NCBI RefSeq assembly: GCF_027923765.1
Contig: NZ_AP026709.1
Location: 739,501-803,500, forward strand
Origin: Pseudodesulfovibrio nedwellii
GTDB lineage: Bacteria > Desulfobacterota > Desulfovibrionia > Desulfovibrionales > Desulfovibrionaceae
Length of the DNA: 64,000 nt
Direction of reading: 5' to 3'
This document shows, in pieces, positions 33,746-42,246 of the stretch (position 1 is its first letter; every line of letters starts with the position of its first letter). The notes under the pieces are model-generated. The model made no database searches. It worked only from the letters and a program-made list of their open reading frames with translations, and was not told the DNA's origin. Position numbers and translations under genes: made by a program.

Positions 33746-34201
33746 ATGCGTGTCGTAATAAACTCACAAGCCCCTGACTTTACTTTGGAAGATATAAGAG
33801 GCCGTACGGTTTCACTATCCGACTATACTCAAAAAAAACATGTGCTCCTCATTTTTAACAGAAGTTTCTCGTGACCATTCTGCCGAAAGCACATGGCGCA
33901 GTTGCGTCAAGAATACGAACTACTTAAAACCTTAAACATTGAAGTATTCGTAATCGGACCAGAGAAACCACAATCGTTCATAAAATATTGGGAAAAAGAG
34001 AAACTGCTATTTGTAGGACTTCCCGACCCAAAACACTCCGTGCTGAATCTTTATGATCAAGAAGTAAGCCTTTTAAAATTAGGCAGAATGCCTGCACAAA
34101 TGTTGATAGATACACACGGAATTTTAAAATTCGTTTATTATGGTCATTCCATGGCGGACATACCAAATATCAAACAAATCAAAAGCGTGTTGTCAGCCTA
34201 A
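33746..34201 (+). CDS. Peroxiredoxin-like selenoprotein (U-x-x-C, UGA at residue 43)
   Basis: Read through the in-frame TGA at 33872-33874, this is a complete 151-residue AhpC/TSA-like thioredoxin-fold protein. The start MRVVINSQAPDFTLEDIRGR is the typical peroxiredoxin N-terminus, and the active site reads FNRSFS-U-PFC-RKHMAQLRQEY, where relatives have CPFC. The later LLKLGRMPAQMLID (cis-Pro) and YYGHSMADIP segments fit the family. Selenocysteine at the attacking position would make it a peroxide- or thiol-reducing enzyme of the cytoplasm. A 6-bp hairpin with an AGTT loop lies 19 bases after the TGA. Automated calling would likely lose the first 49 codons. Confidence 0.85.
33894..33909 (+). 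promoter_or_regulatory. SECIS-like hairpin
   Basis: TGGCGC pairs with GCGTCA (one G-U) around AGTT, starting 19 bases after the in-frame UGA. The small loop containing G and U fits the bacterial SelB-binding pattern, although the stem is short. Confidence 0.55.
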
Positions 34202-34203
34202 TA

Positions 34204-34236
34204 AAAAAGCCCGGTTTCATAACCGGGCTTTTTTAT
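34204..34236. terminator. Terminator between convergent genes
   Basis: AAGCCCGGTT pairs with AACCGGGCTT around TCAT, with A run before and T run after. It serves both the selenoprotein gene and the convergent cytochrome gene. Confidence 0.88.
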
Positions 34237-34251
34237 TACTCAATGAAATTG

Positions 34252-34731
34252 CTACTTAAATTCATGTACCAAAATAAAATCGTTGGCAGCACGCGTCCCA
34301 TGGCAACCAATACAACCAGCAGGTTTTCCGGCCTTATCCGCCGTGCCATCTGGCGAATATTTCACCCAGAACCAATCTCCATCGCTCGGATTGTACCCAC
34401 TCACCTTATACATAACTGTAATCGCCATAAGCTTTTCATCCGAGCTGTAATTCTCTTTAACCTCAATTGTACCACACGCCACCGGCGGCATTTTCGAATT
34501 CAACCCTGCCGAATTCACATAAACCTTATGTTTTGGACCATGCGGAGCACGCCCTGGTTGCATTCCTTCATGATCCGGCCAGAAACCCCATTCAGTATAT
34601 GGATCAACATTGGTTATATAATTCCACAACTCTTTTGCATCGGGACCAGGTTTCCCTTCCGCCAGAGCAGAACCAGCGAGGAAGGTGAAAACAAACGCCA
34701 TACAGAGAGCAATCAAACAAGACTTTTTCAT
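34252..34731 (-). CDS. Periplasmic cytochrome P460-like c-type cytochrome
   Basis: A 159-residue protein with a signal peptide (residues 1-24, ending ALA) and one c-type heme motif CIGCH (140-144) at the C-terminus. The body (ELWNYITNVDPYTEWGFWPDHEG, KVYVNSAGL, YSSDEKLMAITVMYKVSGYNP, DWFWVKYSPDG) fits the cytochrome P460 family, members of which oxidise hydroxylamine or bind NO and peroxide. The function here is not established. It lies downstream of the membrane heme gene on the same strand. Confidence 0.8.
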   Translation of the reverse strand: MKKSCLIALCMAFVFTFLAGSALAEGKPGPDAKELWNYITNVDPYTEWGFWPDHEGMQPGRAPHGPKHKVYVNSAGLNSKMPPVACGTIEVKENYSSDEKLMAITVMYKVSGYNPSDGDWFWVKYSPDGTADKAGKPAGCIGCHGTRAANDFILVHEFK

Positions 34732-34760
34732 GAACGACTCCTTGGTTTCGCAATTATGGG

Positions 34761-35525
34761 CTAAAACAATCCTCTCACAAGATTAAAACCGGTATAAAGC
34801 TGCATGAAAGCCAATAAAACCAACACAAGATTGTTTACCCCATGGAATATGGGCAGAATCTTTCTCGGGGCTTTTTTAAATTTCATATACAAACCAGAGC
34901 CTTCACCGAAAAGAATCAATGGCAACATAATCATTGCGATTGTTCGATGGTCACCGGTCATACCTGTCGCGCCATAGATGAGTTTAGCCATGATGCCACC
35001 GGCAATCATACCGAAAAACCATGTACTCATGACAATTATTCCATAGCGTACATGCCCTTTCCAATTAAACTGAACCTTATGCTTAAAAAGAGATATTCTG
35101 ACACGATTGATCCCCTGCCATGCCACCCAAAAAGACAGGAAAAGCGCAAGCGTCATGAAAATAGGATGTCCAAGGGACACAAAAATCGGCATCTTTTGCG
35201 ATGAAAAAACAACCGTGTCAGCTTTTTGAGTAGAGACACAGTTCAAAATTTGAGTAACAGTCTGAATCTGCCCACTCAACAATATGGAGAATGCCGCGAT
35301 TTCATCATCTGAAACTTTTGCACCATTGGAAGCCATACGTTTAACCGTCGGCCCCCAAAAATTCTCTCCCTTACCAAGATTGACGCAAATACGATCAGCC
35401 GTATGACATACAACGCATCGCTCCTGAAGTGTGGACGGTTCAATCTGTAAAGCGAAAGCATTCGCAACCGGAAAGGAAAACATAACCATTACCAAAACGA
35501 TGAGAATACGATAAGAAATTTTCAT
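34761..35525 (-). CDS. Membrane protein with periplasmic c-type heme domain
   Basis: A 254-residue protein from the ATG at 35525. A signal sequence or first membrane helix (5-25) is followed by a heme motif CVVCH (37-41) and a short periplasmic domain, then four hydrophobic helices from about residue 115 to the end with scattered His, resembling DUF4079 or b561-like membrane proteins. It probably passes electrons between the quinone pool or membrane hemes and periplasmic cytochromes such as its neighbour. The longer start at 35606 would precede the signal sequence and was rejected. Confidence 0.7.
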   Translation of the reverse strand: MKISYRILIVLVMVMFSFPVANAFALQIEPSTLQERCVVCHTADRICVNLGKGENFWGPTVKRMASNGAKVSDDEIAAFSILLSGQIQTVTQILNCVSTQKADTVVFSSQKMPIFVSLGHPIFMTLALFLSFWVAWQGINRVRISLFKHKVQFNWKGHVRYGIIVMSTWFFGMIAGGIMAKLIYGATGMTGDHRTIAMIMLPLILFGEGSGLYMKFKKAPRKILPIFHGVNNLVLVLLAFMQLYTGFNLVRGLF

Positions 35526-35628
35526 ACTTATCGGTATCTGATAATCATCACTACAAGTCAACATGTCTCCCATATTAATAATACGAGAGAGACTTGCTCT
35601 CTGCACATAACCATCATATTAATATGAA

Positions 35629-35949
35629 ATGTCATCTTCACCATTCACATTGAAAGTCGTAGAGATTATCCGTTCAATTCCTTTCGGAAAAGTTATTACA
35701 TATGGAGGTATTGCAACAATGGCGGGCAATCGACGAGCAGCTCGGCAAATTGCTCGCATTCTCCATTCATGTTCTCGAAAAGAAAAACTTCCCTGGCACA
35801 GAGTTATTAACAGGGAAGGCCGTATATCCCTTGCCCGTCAACAAGGTTATGATGATCAAAAAGAATTACTTATCAATGAAGGTATCATCTTCGACCCATC
35901 GGACAAAATAAATCTGGACCATTTTCTATGGCATGGACATAAAGTCTGA
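35629..35949 (+). CDS. Alkyltransferase-like protein (ATL)
   Basis: A 106-residue DNA-binding protein of the O6-alkylguanine transferase family. The Ada/MGMT helix-turn-helix (IPFGKVITYGGIATMAGNRRAARQIARIL) is present, but the PCHR active site reads PWHRV, with Trp for the catalytic Cys. Such ATL proteins bind alkylated guanine and hand it to nucleotide-excision repair rather than removing the alkyl group. The gene is on its own, divergent from the heme genes. Confidence 0.88.
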   Translation: MSSSPFTLKVVEIIRSIPFGKVITYGGIATMAGNRRAARQIARILHSCSRKEKLPWHRVINREGRISLARQQGYDDQKELLINEGIIFDPSDKINLDHFLWHGHKV

Positions 35950-36013
35950 TCGACTTGCCTTTTATTACTGAAATTAGTTGCATTTCAAGCCTCTTTTGCA
36001 ATAGATTGCTCCC

Positions 36014-36463
36014 ATGAAACAGATACATATTCGCTCCATTTTTTGTGTTTTGGTTTTAATCTCATTGAGTGCTTGCGCTAGTAAAGCCCCTGAAATGGGC
36101 ATGCACGAGGGCGTATTCGCCACCTGTGGTGAATCCGACGACTGCGTCTCTTCCCAAGCAAACGACGCCAAACACAAAATTGCCCCTATCAAAGCCAATG
36201 GAGATCCTGAAATCGTCATGGTTGATCTTGGCAATGCCATCGATTCTATCTTCGGCGGCAAGGTGTTGTTGGTTCAAGACAACTACCTTCGTGCCGAATT
36301 CAAGAGTACTGTCATGCGCACCATGGACGACGCTGAGTTTTTTTATGATCAGCATGCAGGAGTCATCCACGTCCACGCCATCTCTCGTGGAGACTTCTTT
36401 GATTTCGACGGCAATCGGGACCGTATTGAGGAATTACGACAAACTTTTGAAGAATCACAATAA
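36014..36463 (+). CDS. DUF1499-family lipoprotein
   Basis: A 149-residue protein with a lipobox (ISLSAC, Cys at 21), so it is predicted to be lipid-anchored. The following GVFATCGESDDCVSSQA, NYLRAEFKSTVMRTMDDAEFFYD and ISRGDFFDFDGNRDRIEELR segments are the DUF1499 pattern. Function unknown. It faces the ferredoxin gene across a terminator. Confidence 0.85.
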   Translation: MKQIHIRSIFCVLVLISLSACASKAPEMGMHEGVFATCGESDDCVSSQANDAKHKIAPIKANGDPEIVMVDLGNAIDSIFGGKVLLVQDNYLRAEFKSTVMRTMDDAEFFYDQHAGVIHVHAISRGDFFDFDGNRDRIEELRQTFEESQ

Positions 36464-36483
36464 ATGAAAAAATGAGACAATAA

Positions 36484-36518
36484 AAAAAAGACCGCACAGA
36501 ATGCGGTCTTTTTTTTAT
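36484..36518. terminator. Terminator between convergent genes
   Basis: AAGACCGCA pairs with TGCGGTCTT around CAGAA, with A and T runs on either side. It serves the lipoprotein gene and the convergent ferredoxin gene. Confidence 0.88.
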
Positions 36519-36533
36519 CACAGATGTGATTTT

Positions 36534-37039
<506 letters not shown>

Positions 37040-39265
37040 ATGCCATCATTTCTTAAAAATGCATTTAAAAAAGACCAGCTCATTCTCCTCGGTGCAGGCA
37101 TGAGCATAACCGTTGTCATGGTCTTTCTCTTTTTAAGCCAGCCACAGTTCCTCTATTTGCTTGAATTAAAGGTATATGACCATTATATTAAAGAATATCA
37201 CGGACCTGTTTCTACCAATATCCCTGTTATCATCGACCTTGATGAAAAAAGTTTGGCTGAAAAGGGCCAATGGCCCTGGCCAAGATATCGTGTAGCTATG
37301 CTTATGAAATATCTTCAGGCATACGGTGCAGTAGCCATTGCTTCAGATATAATCTTCGTTGAACCGGACCGTACGTCTCCCATAAATATCAGAAAAGATG
37401 TAAAAAGAGATTTAGATCTTAATATAGGCTTCAAAGGACTACCCGCCGATTTCGACGACTATGATGCATTATTGGCAGCCAATCTCAAAACCGGTCCCTT
37501 CATTCTCGGCATTGATTTTATAGCAGGGGGAAAAAAACAAACAGAAAGGTCTCCAGAGAGACAAGAATGTTCAGTCAAACCTGCCAAGGTCGCAATTCTT
37601 GCCCCTCCCGGCTCCATGTCACCACTTGACGCACTTCCCAAAGCAAAGGACATGATCTGCCCCATTCCTATTCTGGCAAAAGCTGCCGCTCGATGCGGAT
37701 TCATCACCATTTCTCCTGATGCGGATTCCGTTTACAGACGAGTACCACTCCTCTTCAGTTGCAAAGGGAAACTCTATCCGAGTTTGGCGCTGGCGTCGCT
37801 CATGCAAGCGACTGGCATAGACAGCATGATTTTGAAAATGTCCTCATTGGGCGTGGAATCCATCAAACTTAAAGGAATGGTCATCCCCACAGACTACCAT
37901 GGACGAATGCTGATTAACTATCGCGGTACAATGAAAACATTTGAATACATAAGTGCCGCTGACGTGCTCGACAGAAAACTTCCTAACGGAGCCCTCCAGG
38001 GTCGAATTGCGCTAATAGGCACTTCAGCTTCAGGACTGAAAGATTTACGCCCTACTCCACTTGATCCCGGTGCACCCGGGGTGGAAACACATGCAACTAT
38101 CATCGATAATATTTTGTCAAAACAATTCATTTCCATCCCGGATTGGACAAAAGGGGTTGAATTTTCCGGTATGATTCTCGCTGGGCTTGTCACCACATTC
38201 CTCCTCATGTGGGCCCGCGCCTCCTGGATTGTACTGCCGTTAATAGGCCTAAGCTATGCCATGTGGTATGGATCTATTATCCTTTACAAAGAACAAAGCT
38301 ATTTCATATCTCCTATGTATTCTTACCTTACCTTGGCTGTAACATTTGCTTCTTTGACCATTCTTAAATTCTGGCGAGAAGAACATGCCAAGAAATTCAT
38401 CCACGGCGCGTTCGCCCACTATCTAGCGCCATCCGTTATTTCTCAAATCATGGATGATCCGGACGCCTTGTCTCTGGAAGGTCAGGAAAAAGATATGACC
38501 ATTCAATTTTCAGACGTTCGTAATTTCACATCACTTTCGGAAAAGCTTTCTCCGACACAAGTGACAGATCTTTTACACGACTACCTGACACCCATGACTC
38601 GAATCATCACAGAAAATGAGGGAACACTGGACAAGTTCATCGGCGACGCTGTTATGGCATTTTGGAACGCACCGCTGGATGTGAAAAATCATCAGGATAA
38701 AGCATTAATTGCCGCACTGAATCAACTGGATCGATTGGACAAACTGAATGAAGAATTCATTGAAAAATATGGATTTACCATCGCTGTGGGCATTGGTATT
38801 CACTCCGGCCCTGTACGCGTCGGAAACATGGGGTCCGCAGATTTGTTCGATTACACACTCATCGGTGACAATGTAAATCTGGCTTCACGACTTGAAGGTC
38901 TCACCAAATATTACGGCCAAAAACTCGTGGTTAGTCAAACTGTAATCAACGCCTGTAGAGAAGGATATTACTGTCGCATACTCGATAAGGTTCGGGTCAA
39001 AGGCAAAAAAGAACCCGTCACTATTTATACGATATACAGGCAAAAAGAAGCTCAAGAGCGTAAGGAAGAACTTGCTCTTTATGAAAAAGCCCATGAGGCT
39101 TATACGGATATGGATTTTGAAAAAGCAAAAGACATGTTTCTGAAACTCAAGGAAACGGACAAAGAACCATTACTATATGATCTTTACATTAACCGATGTA
39201 ACCATTTGATTGAGACACCACCAGATTCAAATTGGGACGTTGTATTCAATCACAAGACCAAATAG
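37040..39265 (+). CDS. CHASE2-domain adenylate/guanylate cyclase
   Basis: A 741-residue membrane signalling enzyme making cyclic nucleotide from ATP or GTP. One N-terminal membrane helix (about 17-36) precedes a CHASE2 sensor domain (about 40-360, VIIDLDEKSLAEKGQWPWPRY and DVLDRKLPNGALQGRIALIGTSASG are typical), then three membrane helices (about 370-450) and a class III cyclase domain (about 475-660; IQFSDVRNFTSLSEKL, DKFIGDAVMAFWNAP, GIHSGPVRVGNMGS, GDNVNLASRLEGLTK). The C-terminus has TPR-like helices. CHASE2 would sense an extracytoplasmic signal. Confidence 0.92.
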   Translation: MPSFLKNAFKKDQLILLGAGMSITVVMVFLFLSQPQFLYLLELKVYDHYIKEYHGPVSTNIPVIIDLDEKSLAEKGQWPWPRYRVAMLMKYLQAYGAVAIASDIIFVEPDRTSPINIRKDVKRDLDLNIGFKGLPADFDDYDALLAANLKTGPFILGIDFIAGGKKQTERSPERQECSVKPAKVAILAPPGSMSPLDALPKAKDMICPIPILAKAAARCGFITISPDADSVYRRVPLLFSCKGKLYPSLALASLMQATGIDSMILKMSSLGVESIKLKGMVIPTDYHGRMLINYRGTMKTFEYISAADVLDRKLPNGALQGRIALIGTSASGLKDLRPTPLDPGAPGVETHATIIDNILSKQFISIPDWTKGVEFSGMILAGLVTTFLLMWARASWIVLPLIGLSYAMWYGSIILYKEQSYFISPMYSYLTLAVTFASLTILKFWREEHAKKFIHGAFAHYLAPSVISQIMDDPDALSLEGQEKDMTIQFSDVRNFTSLSEKLSPTQVTDLLHDYLTPMTRIITENEGTLDKFIGDAVMAFWNAPLDVKNHQDKALIAALNQLDRLDKLNEEFIEKYGFTIAVGIGIHSGPVRVGNMGSADLFDYTLIGDNVNLASRLEGLTKYYGQKLVVSQTVINACREGYYCRILDKVRVKGKKEPVTIYTIYRQKEAQERKEELALYEKAHEAYTDMDFEKAKDMFLKLKETDKEPLLYDLYINRCNHLIETPPDSNWDVVFNHKTK

Positions 39266-39268
39266 AAA

Positions 39269-39298
39269 AGGGCCGCATAAAGCGGCCCTTTTCTTATT
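39269..39298. terminator. Terminator between convergent genes
   Basis: AAAGGGCCGC pairs with GCGGCCCTTTT around ATAAA, followed by T-rich sequence. It serves the cyclase gene and the convergent oxidoreductase gene. Confidence 0.85.
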
Positions 39299-39314
39299 TA
39301 TATCATTTTTAAAT

Positions 39315-40577
39315 TTAGGGATTGTTCATCATGGCTTCAATAAAACTATCGGGCCACAAAGCAGGAGACGGATCACCTTCCATGAGTCTCTCTTTGCCGG
39401 TTTCATCCAACTCAAAACCATTTTTAATGAAACTGGTATAAAAACCGGCAGCATCAATATCACCAATTAAAATACAACCAGCCAGCACATTACCTTTAAA
39501 AATAAGCTTCCGGTAAATGGAATCTTTCCGATCCAAATGAATAGTTGTCTCAAACCCATCTTCGTCAGCGAGGTTCGTCTCTCCAACGGAAATAGTTGGC
39601 AAACCATAATATGTGATGGAGTTCATTGACATGCCTCCAGTGTATGGAGAATTCGTCCCGGCCATGTTCAAACCGGCATATCGCCCCTGCGTGTATGCGT
39701 TGGGCCAAATGGGACGTACTGTATATTCACCGGTCAGCAAATCTTTTGCCTCGGCCACATCACCTGCAGCGAACACGTCAGGATCACTGGTCGCGAGATA
39801 ATCATTCACCCGAATACCCTGATTTGTAGTCAATCCAGCCTGTGCAGCCAGTCCCATATTCGGACGAACACCGGCAGCCACAATAACCACATCGGCGTCA
39901 ACAAGACCTTTGTCTGTTTCCACACCCTTGATGGTACCATCACTGTAGCGAACAATTCCCTTGGTGTCTGTACCCTGCATAAATCTGATGCCATTCTTTT
40001 CAAGATGATCGACGATCAACTCCCCGGCAGTCTCATCAAAATAGGTACGCATGATGCGGGAACGGACAACAATAGTTACTTCAACACCCTTCTCGGCAAA
40101 ACCTTCGGCCGCTTTCAAGGCGATCAGACCAGCGCCAATGACAACTACTTTCTTGACCTTGTCCACCAACTCCTTGAGTGTTTCCGCGTGTGCTACGGTT
40201 GTAAAATTGTGCACACCTGGTCCATCAATTCCGGGCAAATTCAGCTTGACCGGGGTTCCACCGGTTGCAATCAGTAGCTTGCCATAAGGAACGGTGTCAC
40301 CACTGTCCAAAGTCAAGACTTTTCCCTTGGTATCAATGGACAGAACCCTTGACCCAAGTCGCATTTCAATCCCGTTATTTTTATAAAATTCTTCTGGACG
40401 GAATGGCAGTGTTTCGAATTTGATCTTATCTGAAAGGTAATAGGAAATCAGCGGACGTCCATATGTCGGCACAGCTTCATCACTAATTACGATGATGGCC
40501 CCTGTAGTATCATGTTGACGAATACCTTCAATGGCACCGATGGCGGAAACGCCGTTTCCTACAATAACGTAATTCAT
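39315..40577 (-). CDS. NAD(P)/FAD-dependent pyridine nucleotide-disulfide oxidoreductase
   Basis: A 420-residue flavoprotein. FAD-binding VGNGVSAIGAIEGI at the N-terminus, NAD(P)-binding VVIGAGLIALKAAEGFAEKGVEVTIV near residue 145 and the second FAD motif DVFAAGDVAEAKDL near residue 270 are visible. The family includes NADH-rubredoxin reductase and the NirB N-terminal domain, and the C-terminal region fits a rubredoxin-reductase type. The exact acceptor is unknown. Confidence 0.88.
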   Translation of the reverse strand: MNYVIVGNGVSAIGAIEGIRQHDTTGAIIVISDEAVPTYGRPLISYYLSDKIKFETLPFRPEEFYKNNGIEMRLGSRVLSIDTKGKVLTLDSGDTVPYGKLLIATGGTPVKLNLPGIDGPGVHNFTTVAHAETLKELVDKVKKVVVIGAGLIALKAAEGFAEKGVEVTIVVRSRIMRTYFDETAGELIVDHLEKNGIRFMQGTDTKGIVRYSDGTIKGVETDKGLVDADVVIVAAGVRPNMGLAAQAGLTTNQGIRVNDYLATSDPDVFAAGDVAEAKDLLTGEYTVRPIWPNAYTQGRYAGLNMAGTNSPYTGGMSMNSITYYGLPTISVGETNLADEDGFETTIHLDRKDSIYRKLIFKGNVLAGCILIGDIDAAGFYTSFIKNGFELDETGKERLMEGDPSPALWPDSFIEAMMNNP

Positions 40578-40823
40578 GCTTGACTCCTCTGCGCCCAGAA
40601 TTCATAACATTAACAATTATGACAATAAAACGCCTCTTTTGGGGGTTGATCAGACTTTCTACACATTTTTTAGTAAAAAATCCACTTCAACAATTAAAAC
40701 AACTGTTTCATAATAACATCTTGTAATAATACATTTAAAATGAAAGTGAAAAATTTGCCAGAACCGTAAAGAACCGTTAACTAAAGCACCTCCCATTTAC
40801 TCTAAACAAGAGATAAGCAAACC

Positions 40824-42242
40824 GTGAGCATTCAGGGAAATAAAGTACTCATTGCCAACAGGGGCGAAATAGCTGTTCGAATCATGGAAGCATGTTCCGA
40901 ACTAGGCGTTCCGTTTGTCGCCCTATATACGGAAGAAGACTCCCAGTCCGGCCACATTGACGTCGCCAAAAGGCTGGGCGGTGAGAAATCACTTTACCGC
41001 ATCCACAATTACTTGGATGCAGGAGACATTCTTTCCGTAGCCGACGAATCCGGCGCGACCGCCGTCCATCCAGGATACGGATTCTTTTCGGAAAACTACC
41101 GTTTTGCCAGACGCGTAGTGGAACGTGACCGCCCCATGACCTTCATTGGTCCCTCATGGGAAGTTATCCGCGACCTGGGCGACAAGATTAACACCAAACG
41201 ACTGGCACGCACAATCGGCGTTCCCACTGTACCTGGTTCCGACCGGGCTATATATGATGAAATGGAAGCGGAAGCCATTGCTGAAAGCCTCTTTGAATTC
41301 CAAACGAAAATGGGCATTTCCCGTCCAGTTGTTCTGGTCAAGGCATCTGCTGGTGGCGGAGGTATGGGCATCGACGAAGTCGAAGACATGGCTCGTTTCA
41401 GACAAACCTACCGTCGAATTCGCAACTATTCACTCCGTACCTTCAATGATGAAGGTGTACTCATTGAGCAGCGCGTGTTCAACTTCAACCACCTTGAAGT
41501 ACAGATCGCTTCAGATCGTACCGGCATCAATCCGGTTCACTTCGGGACCCGGAATTGCTCAGTTCAGAGCCCCGGGCTGCAAAAACGCATTGAAGTCGCC
41601 CCTGGATTCAGACCTGAAGACCTACAATATAGTTTTGATGCCCAAAAATTGATGGATGACATTACTGAATATTCTCTCTCCATCGCTCGTGAAATCAAAT
41701 ACGACAACGTCGGTACATGGGAATGGATCGTGACTCCCAACGGTGAACCGTTCCTCATGGAAGTGAATACTCGTATTCAAGTAGAAAATGGCGTTTCAGC
41801 TTGCATCTCTTCAACGCAGGGCAACAAGGACGTCAATCTCGTTCGTGAACAAATCCGAATCGGTCTTGGTGAAGACCTCGGTTATACGCAGGATGATGTC
41901 TCCTTTGACGGTGTCAGCATTGAATACCGCCTCATCGCCGAAGACACGACCCAAGGTTTTACTCCCTGGGTTGGTAAGATCGAAGAACTGAAATGGACCG
42001 ATTGTGACTGGTTGAGCATGCACACGCATGTTCCACTTGATCGAACATACCAAATTCCAACCGAATATGACCCAAACCTGGCTCTGGCCATCATTTGGGG
42101 TAAGGATTTGGAAGAGGCAAAGAAACGCGGTCTAGAATTCCTGAACGACCTGAAACTCAACGGCGGGGACTCAAGCGGTGCTGGCATGAAGTCCAACATT
42201 CCCTTCCTCATTGAGAAAACAGAAAATTTGCTTGAATTCTAA
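40824..42242 (+). CDS. Biotin carboxylase subunit
   Basis: A 472-residue ATP-grasp enzyme that carboxylates biotin with bicarbonate and ATP. GTG start. VLIANRGEIAVRIMEAC at the N-terminus, HPGYGFFSEN, the ATP-binding loop KASAGGGGMGI, FMEVNTRIQVE and the C-terminal RISAED-like YRLIAEDTT are visible. There is no biotinyl-Lys (AMKM) domain, so a separate BCCP must exist elsewhere. It is followed four bases later by the fused carboxyltransferase, so the two form a two-gene acyl-CoA carboxylase operon. Confidence 0.93.
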   Translation: MSIQGNKVLIANRGEIAVRIMEACSELGVPFVALYTEEDSQSGHIDVAKRLGGEKSLYRIHNYLDAGDILSVADESGATAVHPGYGFFSENYRFARRVVERDRPMTFIGPSWEVIRDLGDKINTKRLARTIGVPTVPGSDRAIYDEMEAEAIAESLFEFQTKMGISRPVVLVKASAGGGGMGIDEVEDMARFRQTYRRIRNYSLRTFNDEGVLIEQRVFNFNHLEVQIASDRTGINPVHFGTRNCSVQSPGLQKRIEVAPGFRPEDLQYSFDAQKLMDDITEYSLSIAREIKYDNVGTWEWIVTPNGEPFLMEVNTRIQVENGVSACISSTQGNKDVNLVREQIRIGLGEDLGYTQDDVSFDGVSIEYRLIAEDTTQGFTPWVGKIEELKWTDCDWLSMHTHVPLDRTYQIPTEYDPNLALAIIWGKDLEEAKKRGLEFLNDLKLNGGDSSGAGMKSNIPFLIEKTENLLEF

Positions 42243-42246
42243 TACT

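Noticed and set aside
33872-33874. Stop codon making the peroxiredoxin-like gene a truncated pseudogene
   Set aside because: The UGA is at the catalytic Cys position, and both sides are well conserved family sequence.
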